A stretch of 64,000 nucleotides of DNA from JAJFUV01 sp964384215 (lineage in GTDB: Bacteria; Acidobacteriota; Terriglobia; Bryobacterales; Bryobacteraceae), in NCBI GenBank assembly GCA_964384215.1, contig CAYLLB010000019.1, forward strand, positions 1 through 64,000. The letters are read 5' to 3'. How positions within the stretch are numbered: position 1 is the first letter of the stretch; every line of letters begins with the position of its first letter. Both the position numbers and the translations under genes were made by a program. The notes under the pieces were generated by a model. That model did no database searches. It was not told the DNA's origin and saw only the letters and a list, made by a program, of their open reading frames with translations. Below, piece by piece: positions 1 to 8,200 of this stretch.

Positions 1-51
1 TCAACTCTGAGCCAAGACGCCGCCGCTCACAAGATGGGGTTCACGTAACGC

Positions 52-1071
52 TCACTCCAGAACCCAGCGTTCCCGAACCCAGAAATTGGACTCTGAGATG
101 GTGCGGATCTGCCCTTTGGTCGGAGACGTGAGGTTCGTGCAACAGCCCGCCTGGCCGCTGCCGCCCCATCCCGCTCCCTTGCCGTCGTCGGGCCACAAGA
201 GCCAGAGGCGGTCATACTTCGTGTAGTCGAGTACGGGATCGATCGCTTGGTAAGCCTCCATTAGAGCCGGCACGAATTCCGTGTCACGGTCATAATCGCG
301 GGACAGGCGCACGGGCCCGTAAATGTCCACGCTCGCGATCCAAGACCTGCCGCCTGAGATCTCGCGGAAGAACGAGTCCACCGATGGATGCGTCGTCCCG
401 ATGAGCGTATCCCGGATGTCCTCGGGAGTGAGCACAGCGATGGGGGAGGGCTTGGAAGGATACTCAAGGTAGACGACCGCGACGCGGAGTCCGCCCAGCG
501 GAGTGCAGGCGGGCGTCAGGACAGCTTTTTGCTCCACCTCGATGGATCTGGCCGCGATGGCGGCCCCGATCCGAACTCCCGTTACAGTCACGACGCCCGA
601 CCGCGTCACGCGAGGGTTGTCAGCCGTTGGAACAACTTCCAGCAACTTCGCTCCCTGGGCCAAGACGTACCTCATCCGACTGGCGCCAGAGGGAAAGTCC
701 TCGTCATAGAAAACGTCGACAGAACCTCGCCACTGGCCCGATTCTTCCAGCAGCAGATCGAGTTCCGGGAGTTCGCTCACAAGCTGGCGGCGCTGATCGT
801 CAGTCAGTGCGAGTCGAATCGCGGAAGCAGGGTCGGCAAAGACGAGGCTGTGCATTTGGGAAGCACGGCGTCGGGCGATTCCTACGGCTTCCTCCCGCAA
901 ACTCTGATCGCCGGGCAATCCTTCCTGGAGCACCTGCGACAATTCGGCGGAGAGAGACAGAACAGCGCACCACGACTCTGCGACAACCTCCTGTGATGAG
1001 CTCTGAGAGCCGAGGGTCGGCCGGAGGATCAGACCGGAGAACAGCAGCAACAGCGCCCGCCGGGAGGCCAT
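52..1071 (-). CDS. Secreted protein, possibly a truncated M6/M11-type metallopeptidase
   Basis: A 339-residue protein with a Sec signal peptide (MASRRALLLLFSGLILRP...). The N-terminal half is helical and unlike anything I recognise. The C-terminal third (about residues 190-339: LRVAVVYLEYPS, SVDSFFREISGGRSW, YDRLWLLWPDDG, GWGGSGQAGC) resembles the stretch that precedes the HExxH zinc motif in M6/M11 secreted metallopeptidases. The frame stops at 52-54, just where the zinc motif would be expected, and all three minus-strand frames close within the next 50 bases. So either the protein is a non-enzymatic relative or the gene lost its 3' catalytic part. The family assignment is tentative; the signal peptide and the length are directly visible. 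Confidence 0.5.
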   Translation of the reverse strand: MASRRALLLLFSGLILRPTLGSQSSSQEVVAESWCAVLSLSAELSQVLQEGLPGDQSLREEAVGIARRRASQMHSLVFADPASAIRLALTDDQRRQLVSELPELDLLLEESGQWRGSVDVFYDEDFPSGASRMRYVLAQGAKLLEVVPTADNPRVTRSGVVTVTGVRIGAAIAARSIEVEQKAVLTPACTPLGGLRVAVVYLEYPSKPSPIAVLTPEDIRDTLIGTTHPSVDSFFREISGGRSWIASVDIYGPVRLSRDYDRDTEFVPALMEAYQAIDPVLDYTKYDRLWLLWPDDGKGAGWGGSGQAGCCTNLTSPTKGQIRTISESNFWVRERWVLE

Positions 1072-1149
1072 GGACGAGCTTCTCCGGTGAAAAGTATAGA
1101 ACAGTCTGGATAAACCAACAAGGGCTTTCCCGGGATTGCGCCGGCTATG

Positions 1150-1766
1150 ATTGCGAAGGGAGTCCAGAGCGATGGCTGTTCAGGCCGAACGGCGGGAATC
1201 TATATCTGGGCAAGGCGTGGGACGACCGCGCGGGAGTGGCGGTGATCGTGGAAGTGATGCGGCGCCTGAAGCAGGCACCCGCGCCCTGTTCCGTCTACGC
1301 CGTGGCAACCGTGCAGGAAGAGGTGGAGGTACGTGGCGCGAAGACCGCGAGCTACATGGTAAAGCCGGACATCGGCATCAATCTCGAAGGGGGCGTGGCC
1401 GCCGACCACCCCGGCATCACCGCGGATGAGGCGCAGGAGCGGATTGAGGGCGGTTCCGGCATCTTCCTGCACGACAGCTTCATGTTTCCGAACGCGAAGT
1501 TGCGCGACTTCATCCTGGACACGGCCAAGGCGAGGGGAATCCGCGTGCAGTTCGAGATCGTGAGCGGCTATGGCGAGGACGGAGCGGAGATGCAGCGCGC
1601 CTACGGCGGCGCCCCGAGCATCAATCTCACGATCCTAACGCGGTACATGCACAAACACAACGGCATCATCAGCCGCGCCGATTTCGACCGCACTGCCGAA
1701 CTCGTCACCGAAGTGATCCACCGCATGGATTCAGCCACGGTGAAGCAATTGAAAGCTTTCGACTAA
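1150..1766 (+). pseudogene. M42-family aminopeptidase, 3' remnant
   Basis: The last ~190 residues match the catalytic half of M42 (glutamyl aminopeptidase/endoglucanase-like) peptidases. Visible motifs are GKAWDDRAGVA (bridging metal Asp), TVQEEVEVRGA (catalytic and metal Glu), DIGINLEGGVAADHPG (metal Asp) and TRYMHKHNGI (metal His near the C-terminus). M42 enzymes are about 350 residues, so the N-terminal half with the first metal His and the dimerisation domain is missing. The frame is open upstream to 627, but that part is antisense to the neighbouring gene and reads as low-quality Arg-rich sequence. No credible start codon with a ribosome-binding site precedes the fragment. I read it as a 5'-deleted pseudogene. 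Confidence 0.7.
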
Positions 1767-2003
1767 GGGGGCTCCCGGCGTCGTGACAACGCGGTAAGCA
1801 GCCCGGATGCGGCCGCCACGACCGCCCGTTTGCTGCCAGACCTGATCGTGGGTCGGAACGCGAGTGTGCCTGGACTAATCCGCGAGCACTTCGAGGGTCT
1901 GCCGGGATGTCGCTGATGATTACGCAATCGCAACTTTACCCTCCCAGGCCGGTGCGGGCCGGGTACTTTCCGAGAACAGTCTCTTGTCATCCGCAAACAT
2001 TTA
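1767..2003. other. Intergenic region with no recognisable gene
   Basis: Between the M42 remnant and the promoter at 2004-2032 there is no frame with protein-like composition on either strand and no RNA gene that I can recognise. The next CDS only starts at 2184. Confidence 0.4.
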
Positions 2004-2032
2004 TTGACACTGAGGTAAAGAAATACTATGAT
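2004..2032 (+). promoter_or_regulatory. Near-consensus sigma-70 promoter
   Basis: TTGACA at 2004-2009, a 17-base spacer and TATGAT at 2027-2032, in a locally AT-rich patch of an otherwise GC-rich window. Transcription would start near 2039 and leave a leader of about 145 nt before the CDS at 2184. No other gene lies between. Confidence 0.7.
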
Positions 2033-2183
2033 CTTTATCCGAAGGAAAGACGACTTCAGTGCAGAGCTGGGCCCATGATGTGTGCAGTCGCAGCTCTGCG
2101 CTGGAATCAAGACGAGTCTGTGAGGCTTGTCCGCACTGCACGATCACACGGAGGTACTAGATGGGAGTTTCCTAGGAGGAAAC

Positions 2184-3011
2184 ATGTTTGGCTCAACAGC
2201 AAGAAAACTGAGCGGTGTCCTACTGGTTCCGCTCGTTGCGATTGTATCGCGAGGCGCTTTCTCGCAGGACGTTACGTTCAGCAAGGTCTGGTACGCGTCC
2301 AGCGAGCAACACACGGAAGTGCCCGTGACCCTTTCGCTCACCGAATCGAAGATAGTGATCAAGAGCAAAAAGGTAAGTAAGAAGGCGCAGGCCTGTAACA
2401 ACGAGATTTCTTACTCTTCTATTGATTCGATGTCCTATGCAGCAGCCACGCGCCATCGGCTCGGTGAAGGAGGGGCGCTCGCGGGATTTTCTCTTGGCGC
2501 GAGTGCAGTCATCATGGCTACCAAGACAACCAGCTATTGGCTGCGCATAGGCTACCACGAGGGCGAGACCAAGCGCGTCGCTATACTGCAGCTCGACAAA
2601 TCCGAATACGAAAACGTGCTGACGGCCCTGAAGTCAAAGAGCGGGAAGCCAATAGTGACATTGGATTCAAAGACCTCAAACGAGCTGTTGCCTACCGCGG
2701 GCAGCAAGAACGTGGACGAGGTGGTTCCGTTTGAAATGGAAAAAGTCGCAGCGGCCCTGAGGCCTGCCATGGAGAGTCATGGCTGCAAGGTGACGGCGGC
2801 AAGAAAGGGTCTCTTAGAGTGTAAGCGGCCGCGAAGATACTCGGAGAGGACTGGCTCCGGCGCTGAGAAGATTACTGCCAAGCTGGAACCAAAAGGCGCA
2901 AAGACGCGGGTTCGCATTAAGACTGGTAAAGGGATGCTCGGCAGACTAGGGAAGAGGAACTGGTCAACGCCCATCTATCAGGCGATGCTGAAGACTTTGC
3001 AGGAACGTTAG
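2184..3011 (+). CDS. Secreted protein of unknown function
   Basis: A 275-residue protein. I chose the ATG at 2184 because a strong AGGAGG lies at 2174-2179, although the frame stays open to 2127. The N-terminus (KLSGVLLVPLVAIVSRGAFSQ) is a signal peptide. A first domain to about residue 150 (YSSIDSMSYAAATRHRLGEG, a Gly/Ala-rich hydrophobic stretch, then a basic strand region) looks like the bacterial PH-like fold seen in envelope proteins. The last ~90 residues are Lys/Arg-rich, with two Cys (GCKV, LLECKR). Base composition is less GC-rich than the neighbours and the promoter is unusually canonical, which could indicate recent acquisition. Function is not recognised. Confidence 0.75.
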   Translation: MFGSTARKLSGVLLVPLVAIVSRGAFSQDVTFSKVWYASSEQHTEVPVTLSLTESKIVIKSKKVSKKAQACNNEISYSSIDSMSYAAATRHRLGEGGALAGFSLGASAVIMATKTTSYWLRIGYHEGETKRVAILQLDKSEYENVLTALKSKSGKPIVTLDSKTSNELLPTAGSKNVDEVVPFEMEKVAAALRPAMESHGCKVTAARKGLLECKRPRRYSERTGSGAEKITAKLEPKGAKTRVRIKTGKGMLGRLGKRNWSTPIYQAMLKTLQER

Positions 3012-3227
3012 CCCGGGTCGAGAGACTCCGTGCGGGGATGAATCTTAACGCCCAGCGTCAGCCGGAACTCACGCCCTTCCGGAACTAGAAGCCAAATCCA
3101 CCGGCAGGTAGGAAGGATGAGACGGCCTCGGCGGGCAGTGCGTCCGTAAGTCATTCACCAGACTCAGCGGGAGAAGCCTGGGAGACCGTCCACTCACCCC
3201 TGGACGTACCGTTCAAACTCTCCGGCC

Positions 3228-4055
3228 TCAGCGGCTGAAAATTCCCGCCTTGTCCCAACGGACGATGACATCCTGCACCAGAGCCGTCATCTTCTCAACC
3301 ACGGCATCGAAGTACTCTTGCGCCTTGCCTTGGTCGAAACGCACGTAGCCCTGCCCGGGTTGGTACAGGATGATGGAGGCCGGGAACGGGTAGGCGGACC
3401 AGGCTCCTGCCGGCGGGCGGGGCATGGCCAGCGAGTTGTCGTAGCGCTCCGGTCGAACCAGGTTCGGATCAATGGCCTGGAGGAAGGCCGTCTCGTTCCA
3501 TCCTGCGTGCCCGCCATCTTCGCCGAACACTTTCAAGGTCACGTCCGAGCAGATCGCCCACCAGTTTGTCACCAGCGTGCGCACGTGTTTCTCGCGCCCC
3601 ACGGATTCGGCAACGCGATTCAGGATTTCGGTTTGCGGGCCTCCGTGGCCGTTTACGATGATGATGTTCCGGAAGCCCATACCCGCCAGGCCCGCGAGCA
3701 GATCCTGCATGTAAGGGCCGTAGGCGTTTCCGGAGATGGTGAGGCTGCCGGCGTAAGCGTCCAGGCTGCCCGTCACGCCGTAAGGCACCGCGGGCGCCAC
3801 CAGCGCGTTCAACCGCGGCGCCATCTTGCGGGCCAGTGCAAGGGGCGCGATGGCGTCGGCTCCGTTCGCCGCCGCGCCGTGCGCCTCGAGCGTGCCGGTG
3901 GGCAGCAGCACCGTGGTCACCCGCGTGGGCACCAGTTCGCGGATCTCCATCCAGTTGAGTTCGCTCACCTCGCGGCTGCGCGGTGTTTGCGGAAATGCCG
4001 CCGCTAGCGACACAGCGGCACAGAGGAAGGTCCGGCTGAGAGGGTGACGCATCAT
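3228..4055 (-). CDS. Creatininase-family amidohydrolase, exported
   Basis: A 275-residue protein with a signal peptide (SRTFLCAAVSLAAAFPQ) followed by a complete creatininase/MftE-type domain. The metal-binding segments are recognisable: LPTGTLEAHG (Glu and His), GADAIAP (Asp), NGHGG (His) and GGHAGWNETA (Glu). The family hydrolyses cyclic amides or formamides with two metal ions; the substrate here cannot be read from sequence. Most characterised members are cytoplasmic, whereas secreted ones are common in acidobacteria. It is transcribed divergently from the SPFH-like gene, with 123 bases between start codons. Confidence 0.85.
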   Translation of the reverse strand: MMRHPLSRTFLCAAVSLAAAFPQTPRSREVSELNWMEIRELVPTRVTTVLLPTGTLEAHGAAANGADAIAPLALARKMAPRLNALVAPAVPYGVTGSLDAYAGSLTISGNAYGPYMQDLLAGLAGMGFRNIIIVNGHGGPQTEILNRVAESVGREKHVRTLVTNWWAICSDVTLKVFGEDGGHAGWNETAFLQAIDPNLVRPERYDNSLAMPRPPAGAWSAYPFPASIILYQPGQGYVRFDQGKAQEYFDAVVEKMTALVQDVIVRWDKAGIFSR

Positions 4056-4129
4056 GGCCCTCAGCTTACCACCGGCGCCGGTTGCGGGAGGTCCCGAGCA
4101 CCACGCTCAGGTATACTACGGTTGCTAGG

Positions 4130-4150
4130 GGATAATTTCTTTCGTTATCC
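4130..4150. promoter_or_regulatory. Inverted repeat in the leader of the SPFH-like gene
   Basis: GGATAA at 4130-4135 and TTATCC at 4145-4150 form a perfect 6-base inverted repeat around a 9-base spacer. It sits between a TATACT hexamer (4112-4117) and the start codon at 4179, so it could be an operator. A 6-bp repeat can occur by chance. Confidence 0.3.
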
Positions 4151-4178
4151 GACACTGAAGATTCGGGAGAACTGGGCC

Positions 4179-5162
4179 ATGTGGATTGCAGGAGTTGTTA
4201 TCACCCTTCTGGTCGTCCTGGGAATCTATGAGTACCGGCTGCGGAAACCGGACCAGCTTGTCCTGTACGAGACCGCCGGAACCATCCGGCTGCGCGACGG
4301 CGCGTTTTACCCGCGTCACTTCAGCCTGGCGCTGCCGGGGACTACGCACCAGACCGAATTGAAGATCGACAGCATCGCACGCGGAAGCGTCCCGCTGCGG
4401 ACCACGCTGGCCGTCACCGTCGCCCCAAGCCGGGACAACCTCTTGAGCCTCGTCCGCGTGGGTGGATGGCAGCGCGACGCCGTGGTCAAGGCATCCAGAG
4501 AGTTCGAAACCGTGATCCAGGGCATCGTCAAGGCGTTCACGGAGGGGTGCCTGATCGAGGATCTGTCGTCCGAGAATCTGCAGCAGCACCTTTGGACCGG
4601 CGCCGAGGTGCGCGCTGCCCGGTTCGGCCTGGAGCTGGTTTCGCTGACGGTCCAGTCGGTCGACGCCGTCGATCCCGAAATCGCCGAAGCCATGCGGCGG
4701 CGCGAGTCCGCCAGGATCCTGGAGCAGACCGAGCAACTCAACCAGGCGGCCCGCGTCTCCGCGGCGCGCGCCAAGCTTCAAGCCGACGAGCAGATCGCCC
4801 TCGCCGAGCATGAGCTGGAATTGAAGCGCTCCGGACTGCGCGAGGAAGAACTGGCCCGGGAAGCGGTTCTGGCCGAGAAGCGCACCAGCGAGGAATTGAA
4901 ACGCAGCCGGATGAAGCTGGCTTACGAGAACGAAGAGCTTGCCTTGCTCAAGAATAGCCCCGAACTGCTCTTGCTGAGCCCGCAGGCGGCGCGTCTGGCC
5001 GAAGCGAGCCAGAACCTCAAGAACGCACGCACCATCGTCTCGCTGTGGTCTTCGGATGCCGAGCGGGAGTCGCGGCTGTCCAGCCTGTTCCAGCGGTTCC
5101 TCGAACTGGTTTTGGAGGGCGACAAGAAACAGTTGAAGTCCGATGGCGGCGAGGGCGGCTAG
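4179..5162 (+). CDS. SPFH/band-7 (flotillin/stomatin-like) membrane protein
   Basis: A 327-residue protein starting at the ATG preceded by GGGAG (4166-4170). Residues 1-17 (MWIAGVVITLLVVLGIY) are a membrane anchor. Residues ~25-175 form a band-7-like domain (an RDGAFYPRHFSL strand region, then LRTTLAVTVAP and an FETVIQGIVKAF helix ending in FGLELVSLTVQSVD). Residues ~185-300 are a Glu/Ala/Arg-rich coiled coil (SARILEQTEQLNQAARVSAA). SPFH proteins oligomerise into membrane rings or microdomains that scaffold other proteins. The gene ends 40 bases before the giant fusion gene on the same strand, so the two are probably co-transcribed. Band 7 is assigned from architecture more than from a strong motif. 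Confidence 0.65.
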   Translation: MWIAGVVITLLVVLGIYEYRLRKPDQLVLYETAGTIRLRDGAFYPRHFSLALPGTTHQTELKIDSIARGSVPLRTTLAVTVAPSRDNLLSLVRVGGWQRDAVVKASREFETVIQGIVKAFTEGCLIEDLSSENLQQHLWTGAEVRAARFGLELVSLTVQSVDAVDPEIAEAMRRRESARILEQTEQLNQAARVSAARAKLQADEQIALAEHELELKRSGLREEELAREAVLAEKRTSEELKRSRMKLAYENEELALLKNSPELLLLSPQAARLAEASQNLKNARTIVSLWSSDAERESRLSSLFQRFLELVLEGDKKQLKSDGGEGG

Positions 5163-5202
5163 CCCACCGCGATAGCGCCGCACGCCGTTGGTGGAAGCGC
5201 CT

Positions 5203-8200
5203 ATGCGTGAAATCCAACTCCAGCCGATCGAGCCTCCGGAGGCCGCCGGTCATCCGCCGCAACCGCAGAGGTCTTTGCCGGACCTGTTCGCCCTTCGTCC
5301 CGTCAAGGCGGCGGTGGTGTCAGACATTAGCGAAGCGACCGCCGCCTCGTCCGTGCCTGCCGGCGAGCGGGTGAACTTCCACATCGGCAACCCGGTGCAG
5401 GACCCACGGCTGGTGGAACTCTACGCGCGGATCGCGCTGGGTTTGCCTCCGGCGCAAGCCGCCACGAACGGCGACCTCGCGGGCGCGCTGTGCGGTGAAC
5501 TCGGCTGGGCGGCGGAAGAACGGGACAGGGCGGAGTTTCTCCTCGAGTTGATCCGCAGGAGCGCTCCCTATCTGCCGCGCGGCGGGTACCTTCGGAACAA
5601 GCCCGGCGAGCTGATCCGGCTCTTCAACGAATGGTTGACCAGGCAGCCCGAGCCGCTGTCTTACGATTTCGGTGAGAAGACCGGACGCCGCGAAGTCATC
5701 CTGGCTTCCGGAGGGATCACCGAGGCGCTGCGAGTCTTCTTCCACGGCCTGGCAACCAAGTTGCTGCACCTTCCGGCAACCATCTTCACCCATGGGATCC
5801 GCATCCCGGACCACCTTCGGCAGTTCGACGGTCTCCATTTCCGTGAGCTTGCAGACGACGCAACCGAGGCGGTGGAAACGCTTGATCGCTCGGTGACGCG
5901 GAATGCGTCGACTCCGGCTTTCGTCGTGCTCGGCAAGGTGCTAACCGAAGAGTTGAGGCGCAGGCTGCGGATTATAAGCCGGGATCATCCATTATTCATT
6001 GTCGAAGCGAACGACGCTCCGAATCACCTGTCGCTGGCGCGCGAGGCGAAGATGATGGACCGCACCTTGCGGTTCCTCACTCCCGCCATCTTTTCCCCGC
6101 ACCTCGCGCCGTTCGCGACGGTTTTCATCGCCGGATACGAAGAATTCGTCCGCATGATCGAGACCGTGCATTTCCAGCTGAAGGGCACTCCGTCGGCGGC
6201 CGACGTCGAACTGCTGACGTTCCTGGTGAAGCACGGCTCGCGCAACGAGGAACTGCGGCAGCCTTCCGGGGAACCGCTGTATCCGGAAAACTCGCCGTTC
6301 TTTCCGGAGTTGCACCGGACGGCGTCCGCCGCCATCGCTCGTACGGAAGCCCGGAACGCGTGTCTGGCCGGCGCTCAGGTCGCGCGGCTGGAGGACCGGC
6401 TCTCGCACGTGGTGGAGCGCGTGGCAGGGCGTTTGGCCGATTTGCGCGTGACCGGAGGCTACGCCGCTCTGGCGGCCGATCCCTTCGAAGGCCTGGCCTT
6501 TGAGCGAATCCTGGACGCGCTGCCGGAGGGCCGGACCGAACTGCTGGAAGCGTTCAAGGTCTGCTTCCTGCGACACCATCCCGAATACCGTCCCGACGCT
6601 GCGATGGTGGTGAGCGGCTCGGCGCGCACGGCGCTCGGCCTGCTCGGATTCCACTGCGGCATCCGCGAGGTTGTCATCCCAGACCTGAGCTGGACCTATG
6701 AGCACTGCTTCCCGAGCGTCACGTCCGTCCCCCTCACGCCGGACTTCGAACTGGAGGTGGATCGCCTCATCGCGACGGTTGAAGACAAGCTGGGCCGGGA
6801 TCCGGATTGGGGTGGCCATGGCGCCGTGGTGTTTAACAACCCCCACAACGCGACGGGGCAAGTCTTCCGCGAAGAGGCGCTGCGGACACTGCTGCGCCAC
6901 TTCCTGGGGCGGGGCGTTTTTGTCATCGACGATCTGTCCTACCAGAACGTCGCTCCCAGCCGCGACCTGTCGGGGCCCATGACGCTCCGGCAGTTGGCCA
7001 ACGAGCTTGCGCGCCTGGGATACATCTCCACGGAGCAGGCGGACCGGTTGATCACGGTTCATTCGCTATCGAAGACCGATTGCCTCGCGGGCGCGCGGTT
7101 GTCGGTGGTGGAGATTCGCGACCCGGATTTACGCGCGCGCTTCGAGGCCGTCAACCGCAGTATCGTGCCCAACACCGGCGCCATCCTGCTCGCCTACCTG
7201 TTCTACCGGCAAGGCTCGCAAAGTGCCGGTTCCTACTGGAGGCTGCGCAACCTCATCTTCGAGGAGCGGATGAGCGCCATCGAAAAGGCGGTTGCGGACT
7301 TGCCGGCGAACCGCAATCCGTTCGGCATCACCATCACGCGCCCCGCCGGCAGCATGTACCCGCGAATGACGCTTGCCCGCCTGCCTGCCGGCATCTCGCT
7401 GGACTGGATTGCCTCCGGGCTTGCCCGCCAGGGGATCGGCCTGATCCCGCTCTCCACATTCGCCCACACGGAGGAGGGCTTCGAGATTGCCCGGAAGTCA
7501 TTCCGCATGACCCTGGGCGGCACCGACGGCGCCGATCGCCTGACGGCCAAGACGCGCCGGGTGCTGATCGACCTGAACCGGCTCATGGCCGAGGAGGAAT
7601 CCCATTACAACCGTAAGTGGTTCGCGCTCTCCGGCCGGCGGGGTCATCCGCGGCTGGACCGCCCGGCCATCCGGAAGCAATGGACGGCATTCGCCGAAGA
7701 AGCTGCCGCCGGCTGCCGCGACCTGCTTCGGGCCGAAGCGGCGTCGCCGGAGCGTTTCCTGAAAGACCGCCTGGAGGTGTTCGGCGCGCGCCTGGACGAC
7801 AAGCTGGAACTGGCCGAGGAGCGGCTCGCACTGGCCGAGGAGGGCGGCAGGCTCGAGCGCGTCCTTGAGCAGGAGTTCTACAAGGACGACCTGGTCCGGC
7901 GGCAGCGCGAATTCCGGACGCGGCTCTACGACCGGACCGTGCATCCCACGCAGATGTATTCCATCCGGTCCGAATCGCTGTGGGAGCGGGCCATCGACGG
8001 CATCCTGACACAGGACCCGGCAACGCCCAAACTCGTCGCGCCACTGGCGCGCGAACTCTCCCGGGAGTTTCTCGGTCTCAACGTGGCGATCGATTCCCGG
8101 GGGGAAGGCGACGAGCTACTGTTGGATCTCGGCGCTGTGATCGCGGCCGAGGACTTCGCGCGCTTCAACTCACGGACGGATGCTCGCGGATTCCTCTCGT

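Noticed and set aside
627..1149. N-terminal half of the M42 protein
   Set aside because: The upstream open frame is antisense to the secreted-protein gene and lacks the M42 N-terminal metal His and dimer domain.
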